Shown here one piece after another: positions 21,757-33,754 of a DNA stretch of 36,482 nucleotides (positions are counted from its first letter, which is position 1; each line of letters opens with the position of its first letter). Source of the stretch: Fomitopsis serialis (lineage: Eukaryota > Basidiomycota > Agaricomycetes > Polyporales > Fomitopsidaceae); the NCBI RefSeq assembly GCF_022376445.1, contig NW_025955351.1, forward strand, positions 1 through 36,482, in the 5' to 3' direction. Made by a program: the position numbers and the translations under genes. The notes under the pieces were generated by a model. It was not told where the DNA came from, did no database searches, and saw nothing but the letters and a program-made list of their open reading frames with translations.

Positions 21757-23893
21757 ATGTCGACCGCGAAGCGCAACATTCAGAAGATTTGCAACGACTC
21801 GAAGGACGGGTCTGTTCTATATGAGTTCGGTACGCATATCGCCACTAGTTGGGAACATCCTGCTCATCCAATTTCTGCAGGAGGAGAAGGTTACAAGAGC
21901 AGTGTCCGCCACTTTTTGGAGAGCAGCACCGACGTCGCTGCGTACGCTGTCCAACCTGGCAGTGAGACTACTCTGGTTGAAATCGTAGGCATGATTGATG
22001 TACTTCTGACTTCATTCGTATTGAGTGTCACGAATGACAGATGAAAGTCATCGCCAAGGAGAAAGTCCCTTTCGCTGTGAGTCCGTCATTGACGGAGGCG
22101 ATACTTGCGGACTAACCGCATGCGCGTCTCAGGTGAAAGGCGGGGGCCATGCTATGTGCCCAGGCTTCAGCTCTACGACTGGTGCTCAAATTTCCATGAT
22201 GCGGTTCAAGCAAGTCAAATACGACGAGAAAGCGAAGACACTTGACGTCGGTGCCGGGTGCCTTTGGGACGAGGTCTACAGGGAGGTCGCCAAGTTCAAG
22301 CGCAACGTGGTTGGCAGCGCGTCAGCCGACGGCGTTGGCGTGGCCGGCTGGCTGCTCGGAGGTGGATATTCGCTCAAGACGAACAAGTACGGGCTCGGGA
22401 TTGACAACGTGCTCAAATACCGGATCGTCCTCCCCAATGGCAGGATTCGTACGGCGACGAAGGACGACAAGGATACCAAAGACCTCTATCAGGCCCTGAG
22501 GGTATGCCTGCACTTTTCGAATAGCAATTTCTGTATGCTAACAACCGACGTGAAGGGCGGGGGCAACAACTTCGGCATCGTCACCCAGTTCACCTTGAAA
22601 ACGCACCCTCAGACAGCGACCTTTGTGAGCACCATCTCGTGCTTATTGCCTCCTTGGTCATGTGGATATTGACGCCGTAACTCAGGGAGCCTCTCTTTCA
22701 TTTCCGGGTACCAGGGAAGACAGAGTGAAGGCCGCTATCGTAAATTTCGTGAAGGAAGAGTCTAGGCCGGAAGCCGCCATTGTGTCTGCCTTCAGACACA
22801 CACTCCGTAACGGAAAACGCGAGGTGGGCTGTGTCCCTGGATCATGCAAACAATGCACTCATGACCCCTAGTATAATATATCCGTGCTCTGCGTTTTCGA
22901 CGCGCCGAGACCGAGCAGAAGGGCAGATATCCCATTCCGGATGTTCGCCGACCTCATGAAAGGGAGTGCTTCGTTCACGAGCAATCCTGTTGGGTGGAAC
23001 GCTCGTGGTGCCACCACGACCCTTGAAACCCTTCCAGACGCAGATGTCCAGAATGCAGGCCCTGAGGATGGCAGCGATCTTGAGGAATCTGGTTTCCGCG
23101 AGATGACAGCCGACGAAATGCACGACATCATCTCGCCGTACGACCTGGAGCCTCGTGTGCCCTTCCAGGTGGTGTCGGACCCTGACATCGATTCCGCTAT
23201 CGAAGAGAATGCTAGTTTCGCCGTAAGTCCAAGCACGTTGACTGCGAGAGGTGCATCACGAGGTGGCCTCACGGCCATGAAAGGGGTCGGAGAGTTGGCC
23301 GCACGGTCAGTGTCAATTCATGTTACTCTTGCATATCTTTGACATACTTCATGTCAGCGGTCGCTTCCATTGCATCATGGTTTCGAAATACACGAAGAAG
23401 CTTATCGATGCAGTCGCGCGGGAAGCGGAAGTGAGTCCCCCGTCTATGTCAAAGTCCTGATCTGCGCTCATTCCATTGCCTGCAGGCAGCTGCGCAGTCC
23501 TTGAAGGCGAAGAACGGGCAGATGGTCTTGATCGATATCTGGCCGTTCCTTCCAAGCATCTTTGACAACAGCCCTCGTGGAGCGGCCTGGCCGCACAAGA
23601 AGGGCGCTGCATTTGGACCGCTTCTGGCGTACTTCCGCTGGGAGAAGGCGGAGGACGACAAGTTCTGGCTTCGGAAGATGAAGACGGCTCTCAAGAACAT
23701 CGAGAAGGTAGCCCTCGAAGAGGGTTGCACGACCGGCAAGCTGCCATACTACTCGAACACTTCCTTGGAGGATGTGACGGCCAGGATGATATACCGCGAC
23801 AATCTCAAGTCGCTCCAGAAGGTCCGGGCCAAGTACGATCCCGACGATGTGATGGGCAATACCGGAGGCTACAAGATCCCCCTTCCTAAATGA
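21757..23893 (+). CDS. FAD-linked oxidoreductase (PCMH-type), stand-alone copy
   Basis: Flavoprotein oxidase of the vanillyl-alcohol-oxidase/BBE-like FAD-binding superfamily; substrate unknown. Exons: 21757-21829, 21881-21984, 22041-22076, 22133-22501, 22556-22624, 22686-22823, 22872-23305, 23358-23430, 23486-23893; 567 residues in frame. The FAD domain shows KGGGHAMCPGFSSTTG (His77, the candidate covalent FAD ligand), GAGCLWDEVY, SADGVGVAGWLLGGGYS and GGGNNFGIVT. The C-terminal half has an acidic insert of low complexity (around 23000-23200), then WPHKKGAAFGPLLAYFRWEK and the end signature YDPDDVMGNTGGYKIPL in place of the usual BBE tail. No signal peptide is seen, so an intracellular enzyme is likely. 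An in-frame ATG at 21640 would add 39 residues; the internal start is preferred because homology begins there. A close paralogue forms the C-terminal half of the gene at 28990. Confidence 0.9.
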
Positions 23894-24617
23894 TACCCCT
23901 CGTTGTTTCCCAACATGTTTTGAACCGGTCGTTCTCAATTCGCACCTTGAGGCCGTGTCATGACATTCCGTTCCGTGGCGAATCCGTAGTATGATGTCGC
24001 TGCGGCTTGGTTTCCGTAACTTGCAAATATGCATCCGACCAGTGCCTCCGACTTACCTCCAACACCCAATGCGCGAGCGTGGCCTGAGGGCGACGTCGGG
24101 AGCGCTCAATCGGCATTATGGATCGATTTCAACATACCAACTAAATTCAAACATTGGATTCGGCGGTCACGTCTCGCCCAGGCCTTGTCGCCACTCCGAG
24201 GCGTCCTAATACCTACATCATCTGAGGGGAATTCGAAATCCTGTGAGCTACTACAGCACCTATCGTGGTCAATCGTGTGTCCGCTCATTCATTGCATCTC
24301 TCGTTCTATCTCATCGCAGCATGTTCTATGAGATGCGCATCTCGTCTGCGTGTTCGAGTGACAGATGTGCGCAAGTGGGGTAGCACGCATGGCGCCCTTG
24401 CCACCGCGATGAGGCAGAGGCCACACATTCAATCCCGGATCATCATCAACCGAGAACACCAAGGGACTCGGGCACAGTTGCCATGTACAGAGTGATGATC
24501 ATATGCATCCACATCCACGCACCAAATAGACGATCCCCAACTTGCGTGACTGTCCGCGCTTGGAGATTGTGAGCTTGGGCTGCACTCCCAGTACTTGCAG
24601 TCGAGTCAAAGCCGTCA
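23894..24617. other. intergenic between FAD oxidase and VWA gene
   Basis: About 720 bp with no recognisable gene. It must contain the 3' end of the FAD oxidase transcript and the promoter of the VIT-VWA gene. No clear TATA box or repeat is seen. Confidence 0.4.
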
Positions 24618-27556
24618 ATGCCACCCATCGTCAATACTCGGAAAGACTCGCCTTGGAATGGTCTGATTACCACTCGGGCAGGTCAATCGGTCTACCTGCC
24701 ACTGGTATCGGTACATGCACAGGTCTACATAGCTGACAGTCAGTGTTGCATTTATGACTTTCTGCTGCAAGAACATTGACAACCCGCTTCGTGTACATTA
24801 GCTTCTGCAAGAGTGGCACTTAGCCAGAGATTCGATGCTACGGAGGCTTCGTCTGGTGGAAGCCTCACGGCCGTGAGGTATATATTCCCCATTCCAGCAT
24901 CCGCTGCCGTGTGCGCTTTCGAGTTGAAAGCAGCGGGCCGGAGCCTTGTTGGCAAAGTCAAGGAGCTGAAGGCGGCCAGAAAAGAATTCGATGTTGCTGT
25001 CTCTCAAGGCGAGCTAGCCGGGCTTCTTGCGGAGGCTAGTGCGGATGGTGCGTATGCCATTTTCGCCGGAAGTTAACATAGGCACTGATTCGGTCATCCC
25101 GTAGTGTTCGTACTGAGTATCGGTGCCATTCCAGTGAGGCAGAACGTGCAAGTGAAAGTGACGGTGTGTGCTATGCTGCCTGCAGCAGGATATATTGACC
25201 AAAGTTCCACTCCAATAGTACGTCACTGAACTGGTCGACGACGCACTTTTTGGCACCCTTCGTTTCGCTTTCCCGACGTACTTCGGTCAGCGGTATGGCA
25301 CCACGCCGACGATTGCTACCAAGTCGGCGTCGTCTGCCAGCGAACTTGCGGCTTTCACTCTAACTGCAGAATTGCAGATGACTTCGCCTATAGAAGATAT
25401 CTCGTCTCCGTCACATAACGACGCCTCGCTTAAGACGAGCATTTCCGCAGACGCAACCTCGGCCAAAGTCGAGCTAGCTGCCTCCGCTGACGCCAGGCTC
25501 GACAGGGACTTCGTGCTCTCCATCAGAGCGTCTGGTCTCAACACTCCTCGTTGCGTCGCGGAGTATCTCCGGGACAGGTCCTCCGTCGCGCTGTCGATGA
25601 CGCTTGTGCCTCGCTTTGGAGTTTCACCGCTGGCGGAACAAGAGTATGTTTTCCTGGTTGACCGGAGTGGAAGCATGAAGAAAGAGAAGAGGATCGACTT
25701 CGCAAGAGAAGCCATGTCAATCCTGCTTCAAAGTCTCCCCTCTGACGGGACGTGCTTCAACATTATCAGTTTTGGCTCGAGGTTCTCGGCTCTTTGGTCG
25801 TCCAGTCAGACTTATACGCCTGACACGTTGGCAGTAGCTGTACGTGGTTCAGTTCCATGGTGCAGCAACGGCACAAACTGACGATGATTTGCGTAGGAAA
25901 AGCACGTCGATGGTATGCAACCAAACTTCGGTGGAACAAAGATCGAGGCCGCCCTGGAGAGTATCTATCAATCACGTCGCACGCAGATCCCGACGTCCGT
26001 CATTATCCTCACAGACGGAGATGTAAGTCCCATCTTGTTCGCACCGGAACGCGACTTAGACCATTCGCTGCGGTGACAGATCTGGAATGCGAAAAAGGCC
26101 CTTTCATCCTCCCGTGCTGCTGTCGCAGCTGCATCCAGAACAAACTCAAAAACATACCTTCGTATCTTCACCTTGGGCATCGGCGACGGAGCGTCTACGG
26201 AGATGTGCGAAGGGTTGGCGCGCGTGGGGAACGGTATATGCTACATGACCACGGAAGGCGAACAAATCGCGCCGAAGTGCAAGGCGCTGCTCGATGCCAG
26301 CAGTGTCCCTCCCTCGGGCAACCTCACCAACCTTCGGGTGGACTGGGGCTACGTCGCCAAGACTTCCAGGCCCACCCAGCCGCAAGCCGCGAGCAGCTTC
26401 TTCGATCAAGGATTCGACCCCAGCGCTTCATCCCGTCCCACCGGAGTCCGGATTCCTGTTCAGCAAGCACCGTCTGACGTCCCCAGCCTTTATGTGAACA
26501 GTCGCTTCATCGTCTCTGCCATCCTGTCCGACACAGATATTCTTCCTTCCTCTGTTACCCTGATTGGCGACAGCCCCGATGGCCAGACTGTCAGACTCCC
26601 TGTACCCGTTCGCCAGGTCTCTGTCGACCCTGGTACTGCGCCGCTGGTGCACACGCTCGCAGCGCGTCGCCTCATCCAAGAGATCGGTGACGGGGATTAC
26701 CAGTCGCTTGGCGTGAAGGATGCACAGAGGTCGCAGGCACTGGCTGCTCGGGTTGAAGCAGCGATTGTACGCCTAAGCGAAGAGTATCAACTCACCAGCG
26801 AGTTCGCTGCTTTCGTTGCTGTCGAGCAAGATCCTCCCAAGGAAGACAGTGATGAAGTCAAAGGCAGTGACGGCAGTGACGATGGTGACACCGATGACGA
26901 TGACGGCGACGACGACGACTACTATGACAACGAGGATAATACCTACTGGGGAAATATCAGTGGCACCCAAAGTACGTGGTAACTTGTTTGCATAGTATGC
27001 TGATCTTCTGAACAATCTTTCAGGAATGGCACGGGTCGCGAGACTGGCGTCCTTTGCTGCGCCTTCTACACTGACGACCCTCGCTGCGCCTTCGACACTG
27101 CGCGCGGAATTCCGCCCAGCTCGTGTCGCCAGTCTTGCTACCTCCCCGCGCGTAGGTCCGATCCGCGGTGGCTTCACTATGATGCCCGGGCAGACGAAGG
27201 CGTTCAGCAAAACGCCGACTCCAGTCCACCGAACGAGTAGTGGCCCCTCCGCCGTTTCGCTGAACCATCCTGTCACGCTGCTCGCTCAGCTTCAAGCCTT
27301 TGACGGCTCCTTCAAGCTAGACGGCACTCTCATCTCAGTTATCTTCAAGGAGCGTGTGTCTCTGGACAGCGTGAAGCATACAATCCCATCCTCGCTTGCT
27401 TCAAATGCGACTGCGGAGACAATTTGGGTCACCGCTATCGTAGCGGCCTATATGAAGGTGCAATTGGCCGACATGGCGGATATGTGGGACGTATTGTGGG
27501 CCAAGGCGATGAGGTTCGTCGTGCGCGCGGTGGTGGGGGGGGGCTTCTGTGTTTGA
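24618..27556 (+). CDS. VIT and von Willebrand factor A domain protein
   Basis: Exons 24618-24738, 24802-25047, 25105-25163, 25219-25839, 25897-26022, 26080-26971 and 27024-27556 give 865 residues. Residues 1-180 form a VIT domain (YLPLVSVHAQVYIAD, TSARVALSQRF, YIFPIPASAAVCAFEL). The VWA domain has an intact MIDAS metal site: DRSGS at 290-294, GGT with T363, and ILTDGD near 386-391. Such proteins usually act as intracellular protein-binding scaffolds; the partner here is unknown. A C-terminal region follows, with an Asp-rich acidic tract (about residues 645-680, DDDDGDDDD), then a short repeat SFAAPSTLTTLAAPSTLRAE and a final conserved helical segment (AETIWVTAIVAAYMKVQLAD). There is no signal peptide. 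It lies between the stand-alone and caspase-fused FAD oxidases, all on the same strand. Confidence 0.9.
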
Positions 27557-28028
27557 GAAACTGGTAGCAGAAGCCGCGGATATACTCTAGCGACCACGAA
27601 GGTTGACATGTTTGTGGATCGCCGTTGTCGAAGACTAGTGGAGATATTCTCGCGACATGCCATACCGTTACTAGTAACTCGTGCGCGTTGTTTTAGGTAG
27701 CCTGAATGATATTCTGCGTGCTCTCAACTGAAAGCTGTCTTTACTACTAGTATATATACAGCTCGGTCCATACTATCGTTGGGCCCCGCCCATCACACAT
27801 GATGAGTAGGTGGATCGGCCCCCCGGCTGGTTTGGTATGGGATCAAGCCAGGCAGCCCACTTTGTCTACTCACGCATGACCGGACCGTGAGGAGACGGTG
27901 AACCAGGCTGCGCAGACCCCGATCTGAGATCTGTAATCTCACTGTGGACAACACGGCCCTGCCTTGCGTAGTGTGCGTGGCCTTGACCAATCAACCATAC
28001 CGCCTATGGTTGCACCGTGTCCCTGGCT

Positions 28029-28162
28029 GCACCTGTTCTTTGCGGACGCATCTATTCTTTGTGGTCCGGCATCTGTTCTTTCTGGTCACATCGATCCTGT
28101 GAGGCTGATTGCACCTATTCTTTGTGCTAGTCCGAGTCGGCCCTCGCATCTGTTCTTTGTGG
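28029..28162 (+). repeat. six irregularly spaced copies of a 17-bp repeat
   Basis: Copies of GCAYCTRTTCTTTGTGG start at 28029, 28048, 28069, 28088 (most diverged), 28111 and 28146. Spacing is 19, 21, 19, 23 and 35 bp, so it is not a simple perfect tandem. The copies may be remains of a minisatellite or clustered protein-binding sites, about 0.83 kb before the caspase-FAD start codon. Confidence 0.75.
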
Positions 28163-28894
28163 CCGAATTCATTGTCGATTTGACATCGACATACTGTACC
28201 CGACATCGCCTGACTTGAACGGCCCAGGCGATCATATATTCCTGATTCCATCAAGTCCACTGGCTTCAATTCGGTCCGTTCACTGGCAGTACTGGTAAAC
28301 AATGGGACTCATTGGTTGCCTTCCGGCTGCGTTCATGTGGGATATCCGAACTCATATCTGACATCACGACTGGCTGACTAGATTTACTACAGACTAGGCC
28401 ATCACGCTGGGTCAAAGAATCCGAGGCAGTGACCTAATGTGATCCCTTCGGAGGCAAGGTCGATCTTGAAGCGCTGAAGGCTTGAGCTGAAGATGCGACT
28501 TCCATGAATCTTAGCCGGCAGCGGCATTGCACGCTGTAAGCTCGTTTTCAACTCAATCTGATAATGATGCAAAGTCTCTGTTCCCTTCGGTCCTGGCTCA
28601 GTGTCTTACAGTGGGACATATCTTGGATGTGGAGTCGCGCTTCGTCGGTCCCTGACCCATTACCACGGGAAACAGGGTCCATACGCAACTTCATTTCCGT
28701 GTCGCCAATTCAATGACAGTGTTTCTTCTGAGCATGAGCAGAAATCATCCCTGATGGAGCATTACCACTCGCTGTCCCTCTCCAGAATACCGTCACGAGA
28801 GCGCGCACACCCCAGCGCATGTGGCTTCATAGAACACATCCGTGTCTGTGTGGCTCAAGGGGCGTGGATTGGCAGAATATCGCCGCCCTACTAA

Positions 28895-28900
28895 TATAAA
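28895..28900 (+). promoter_or_regulatory. TATA-like element of the caspase-FAD gene
   Basis: TATAAA in the context CTAATATAAAGC, 90 bp upstream of the proposed ATG at 28990. This is a plausible spacing for a fungal promoter and supports the chosen start. Confidence 0.5.
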
Positions 28901-28989
28901 GCATCATTTCGACTTCCCCTTGCAAGTGGCTCTGCACTGGATTTTGTTGATTGCTGTTGGTCTCTTCTCAACGGTCACCTCATTCCAAG

Positions 28990-31900
28990 ATGCCACCACC
29001 TGCAGAAAGGCGTGGCTTTGGCCGTATTCCCGACACGTTTTCCAGGTATGCTGTCTCGCGGTAGCGGACATATGTCAAGATTATAACAACGCACAACAGG
29101 GCGGCCGTACAGCAGTGAGTTGATTCCGAGTGTGGACGTGCTGTGTGATGCTCAAAATCTCGGCAGAGGCACCGCCGAATATCTAAGGTCAGTGCTATAG
29201 TGTGCGCTTCTGTCTCAAACAATCACTTCCTCACGTACTTTTATGTGCAGTTCTGCACCTGCCCAGGTCACAAGGTGAGCACACGCACAAGTGCCCGCTT
29301 AGAAGTCAGTTGGCTGACAATTTGTAGCAAAAATCCTCGTCTCTTTGCGCTCGTCATCGGCATCGATGACTATCATCCAGCCGTTGGCCGCTTGAAAGGA
29401 GCCGTCGCAGACGCTGATAGCGTCGAGGACTTCTTAAAACAGGATTTGAAGGTACCACAGGATCAAATCAAGAATCTTCGTGACGCACAAGCCACGAGGA
29501 AGTCCATCCTGGAGGCGTTGATTCAACTACAGGGTCACCCACGTATCGAGAGGGGGGACCCGATTTTGATCTATTTTGCAGGGCATGGCGGCTTGACAGC
29601 CACACCACCCGGCTGGGAAGCCGGGAGTACAGAAATCCAGCAGCTGATCCCAAGTGATTGGAATGTGATGTCAGGAGAGAACCAGACGTTGATTCACGGT
29701 ATTCCCGATCGCACGGTCGCCGTATTGCTGAATAGGTTGGCAGAAGCGAAAGGCGATAACATTGTGAGTATTCTCGTTCTGTTCCACCCCTCTCCATCTG
29801 ACGCTCGCAGACGGTCATTTTTGACTGTTGCCACTCTGCATCAGGGACCCGCAAGGCGGGCTCTGGTCTCGTATCTCGTAGCGTGACGTTCCCCCCTGGA
29901 TATGAAACACCTGCCGATCTCGACCAGGATATCTTGCGAAGGACTCCGGGCGCGGCCCGAGCAGTCCAAATCCCTAAGGGCTTCCTATCAAATGGGCTTA
30001 GGTCTCACGTCCTCCTCGCCGCCTGCGGAGCGTGGGAGCTTGCGTTCGAGGATCCCAAAACGTCACGCGGCATCTTCACGGAAGCGCTACTGGAGGCCAT
30101 CAGGGCAAACGGAGTGGAGAAACTGTCGTATCATGAGGTCCTGTATCGGATACCGCCTCTGTCTGTGTGAGTATCCTTTTGACAAGTTCGATCATGCCAC
30201 GTGAAACGTTAGTATCTCGAACTGACTACCTCGTTTACTAAATTGATTACAGGCAAACACCTCAATGCGAAGGCTATAACCAAGATCGAATGTTCTTCGA
30301 CGGCAAGGCACCCTCTGCGCGTCGTGTCCTCTTTGAAGTACGCAGGGACGAGGACAAGGACCGGTATAGGATCCAAGCCGGTGCTGCTCAAGGCATCACC
30401 GAGGGCGCCGAGTTCAGCGTGTACCAAGATCGCGCAACAGTCGGCACGGGAACCCCGCTGGGCGTCCTCAGGGTGAACAAAGTTCGCGCCTTCGTCAGTA
30501 TAGCTAAGGTGCTTCCAGGTGCCTCCGAATTCTCGCTTTCCGACCCAGCATTCGCGCTTCAGACCAAAGTTGGTTTGGCAGAAGATCTGCGAGTATACGC
30601 CGCACAAAGTCCTACGCTCGCTACCCTCCTTGATGCGATCGACCAAAGGATGCAGGACTCAGATTACCACGGTAGGAAGATCACATACGCGAGCAACAAG
30701 GACCAGGCTGAACTCGATATGTCGATCGAGGACGGGCTTGTTGTCTTCGATATCCTTGATCCACGCGTGACCCAATACGGATTGACTCGCCTACCGCATA
30801 CCGCCAGCACGGACGCGGACGAGGTATTCCCCATCATCTGTGCCGCTGCAGATTACTTCTGGCATCTTCGCCGTAGGAACACCAAGCCTGAGCGGATCGT
30901 GACCGGGGTCACGCTCGATATTCGCAAGCTGAACAGTGCTCGGCGATCTAGCGATGACTCGGACAGTGACAGTGATTCGGACGTGCCGCTCGCTTGGAAA
31001 CCAGAGAATACCAATCTCAACGAGAATGGAATCCTCGAGCTTCTCCTTGACAAGCCAATAGACATCGGATATCGGCTCGAAAATAATGCTCAACAGCCAC
31101 TATATCCGTACTTGTTCTACTTCAACTGCAACGACCTGAGCGTAGGTGAGTAATTCAAGTACTCGTAAGGCGACTCCCCCTTTGGTGACACATTTACTGC
31201 TCGGCTCGAACAGGATCATTGAATGTAACGGCTTCTGCTGGCCGCTTCCAGCCTGATCGCCCACTCCTTGTGGGAGGCTCTTTGACCATTGGTTATGATG
31301 CTAGCGGCTCGTATCGAACAGTCTTCAAACTAGAGAAGGGACGAGACCTGGAGGTCGGTTTCATCAGGCTTGATCTCGTCAGCCAGCCTGTCGACTACTC
31401 TTCCGTGGTGCAGAAGTCGCCTTTCGATGCGAAGAACCGAACTGGGGGGATGGTTAAACCCGATCTGCCGGAACCACCAATATGGGACACAGTGTTCGTC
31501 ACGGTTGTGCAACGCCGAGGGACAAAAACACTGAAACCATCGGCGGAGAAGCCGGCACCAAACCTCCCGACCCCCGCCGCTAATTTCCTATTCGCAACCC
31601 AACGCCGACTCGAAGAATTATGTGCCCAATTCAAGGACGGTTCCAGAGTATATGATTATGGTACGTCTTTGCTCACTGGCTACCATAATTGGTCCTCATG
31701 CTGTTCAGGCGGAGAGGGTTACAAGAGTAGTGTCCGTCACTTCCTTGACAGCAGTGCGGACGTGGCAGCGTTTGCCGTCCAACCCGGCAGTGAGGAGTCA
31801 CTGTCCAAGATCGTACGTATCCGTGTTCCTAGACACCTGACGTATAGTGAATGGCATGGACTCGGCATAGATACAAGTACTCGCAGCAGATAAGGCACCT

Positions 31901-33704
31901 TTTGCCGTACGTGGCTAACCATTCATATATGTGGTCATTGCACACCTGAACACCGTCTTCATAGGTGAAGGGTGGAGGGCACGCCATGAACCCTGGATTC
32001 AGCTCCACGACGGGTGTGCAGATATCCATGGCTCGTTTTGACCAAGTCCGTTTCGACAGTTCCAGCAATACCTTAGCTGTAGGTGCTGGATGCCTTTGGG
32101 ACGAGGTTTACCGAAAGGTCTCCGATTACGGCCGCAATGTAGTCGGAGGGGCTGCTTCCGAAGGTGTCGGCGTCGCAGGATGGCTTCTGGGAGGAGGATA
32201 CTCCATGAAGACGAACAAATATGGCATTGGAATCGACAACGTCGTCCAGTACCGGATCGTATTGCCTGATGGTAAGATATGCGTCGCTACGAAGAACAAC
32301 GAGTACAATGACCTGTTTCAGGCTCTCAGGGTGAGCATTCGCCCACCTGACAGTGTTCCAACTAACGTCGAGCACGGAAAGGGCGGTGGTAACAACTTTG
32401 GCATCGTGACAGAGTTCACGCTGAAGACGCATCCTCAAACCGGGACATACGTCAGTCTTTTCCGTTGAATACAGGCATGATGAGTTCTGATTGTCGCTCA
32501 GGGTGCTGCGTTGTCATTCCCGGGAACACAAGAGGAGAAAGTGAAGGCCGCTATAGTACAGCACGTCACGAACGAGATGAGGCCTGAGGCTGCCATCGTC
32601 GCCGCCTTCAGGCACACGCTGCTTCATGGCGAACCGGAGGTACTTACTCGTCTCGCCAACAAACCCCATCTCGCTGACAATGATGTTGCAGTACAAAATG
32701 TCTGTCTTCTGTGTGTTCGACGCTCCGGAGCCCGACCTGCGTTCAGAAGTACCCTTCCAAGCGTTCGCCGACATCATGCGAGAGTACAATCCATGGAAAG
32801 CAGACCCTGCTGGCTGGGGTACTACGAGATCTGGAGGGCGCGCTGTCCGTAGGGGTTCCTCTAATCGAGAGGACGAGAGCAACGAGTCGTACGGATTCCG
32901 CGCGATGTCATACGCGGAAGTTCACCAACTCGCCTCTTTCCCGTACGATCTCGAGACCGACTTGGAGTTGCCCGTCGAGACACTGCCGAGGACAGGAGCC
33001 CGGCGCGCAGCTGGAGACTCGGTCAGTTTCGTCGGAAGACCTTCCTCGCAAAGTCCTAGTGCCTTGCCGCGCACTGTTCGTCAAGCGCAGGGAGGCAGAG
33101 CAGTCAAGAAGGCGATGCTAGGTGTCGGTGAGAAGAATGCACGGTCCGTCTCATATTATTTTCTTGATCGCCCCAGAATCCTGACAACTAGGTAGGGGTC
33201 GCTTCGCATGCATCATGGTCTCCAAGTACACGAAGAAACTTGTGGACGCCGTCGCAGATGAGGCGCGGGTACGTGTGATGTCATGCCGTCAACACACCAC
33301 ACTGACATTCTCCTGCGGTCTGCGAACGTCCACACTAGGAGGCTGCCAAGTCGCTTCGGGTCAAGAACGGCTTGCTCGTGCTCATCGACGTCTGGCCGTT
33401 CCTCCCTACCATCTTCGACAACAGCCCCAGCGGCGCTGCGTGGCCACACAAGAAGGGCGAGGCGTTCGGCCCGCTGCTCGCCTACTTCCTATGGGAAAAG
33501 GCGGAGGATGACGACTTCTGGCTCGGGAAGATGAAGACCGCCTTGAAGAACATCCGGGAGGTCGCGCTCGCGGAGGGGTGTACCACGCTGAAGGCACCGT
33601 ACTACTCCAACACGTCGCTTGAGGACATCACGCCGAGGATGATCTACCGCGGTAATTTGAGGAAGCTAGGAAGGTTAGGGCAAAGTACGATCCGAACGAC
33701 GTGA
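28990..33704 (+). CDS. caspase-like protease fused to FAD-linked oxidoreductase (3' frameshift)
   Basis: Fifteen exons: 28990-29045, 29116-29187, 29251-29274, 29328-29763, 29811-30166, 30253-31145, 31214-31660, 31709-31812, 31871-31906, 31965-32330, 32382-32450, 32502-32639, 32692-33143, 33196-33268, 33339-33704; 1295 residues. The N-terminal peptidase C14 (caspase/metacaspase-like) domain begins RLFALVIGIDDYHPA; the catalytic dyad is H137 in YFAGHGG and C203 in FDCCHSASGT. A 500-residue region of caspase-associated type follows, with a Ser/Asp-rich tract, to about residue 714. After a 23-residue Pro/Lys-rich linker, a FAD oxidase starts at residue 738 and matches the gene at 21757 exon by exon (104, 36, 69, 138 and 73 nt identical). 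The matching start codon is CTA here (31588-31590). A 1-bp loss near 33662 shifts the last residues; the old frame would end at 33754. The three small first exons are the least certain part. Confidence 0.82.
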
Positions 33705-33754
33705 TGGGCCAGACGGGAGGCTTCAAGATACCTCTCGCAGACAACTCTGCCTGA

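Larger units (their letters stand above)
27557..28989. other. intergenic upstream of the caspase-FAD fusion
   Basis: A 1.4-kb gap without a credible gene. It contains a cluster of short repeats (28029-28162, listed separately) and, at the right end, a TATA-like element (TATAAA, 28895-28900) about 90 bp before the start codon of the caspase-FAD gene. Confidence 0.45.

Noticed and set aside
26773..27276. 167-codon minus-strand frame inside the VIT-VWA gene
   Set aside because: It is the mirror of the acidic tract and Ala/Pro-rich region (Val/Ile runs) and spans an intron of the real gene.
28029..28162. CRISPR array
   Set aside because: The repeats are short and imperfect, spacers are 2-18 bp, and the genome is fungal.
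28990..33704. Two adjacent genes (caspase, then FAD oxidase) instead of a fusion
   Set aside because: There is no stop codon, no in-frame ATG near the oxidase start and no promoter-sized gap; a single exon crosses the junction. Kept as the main alternative to test.
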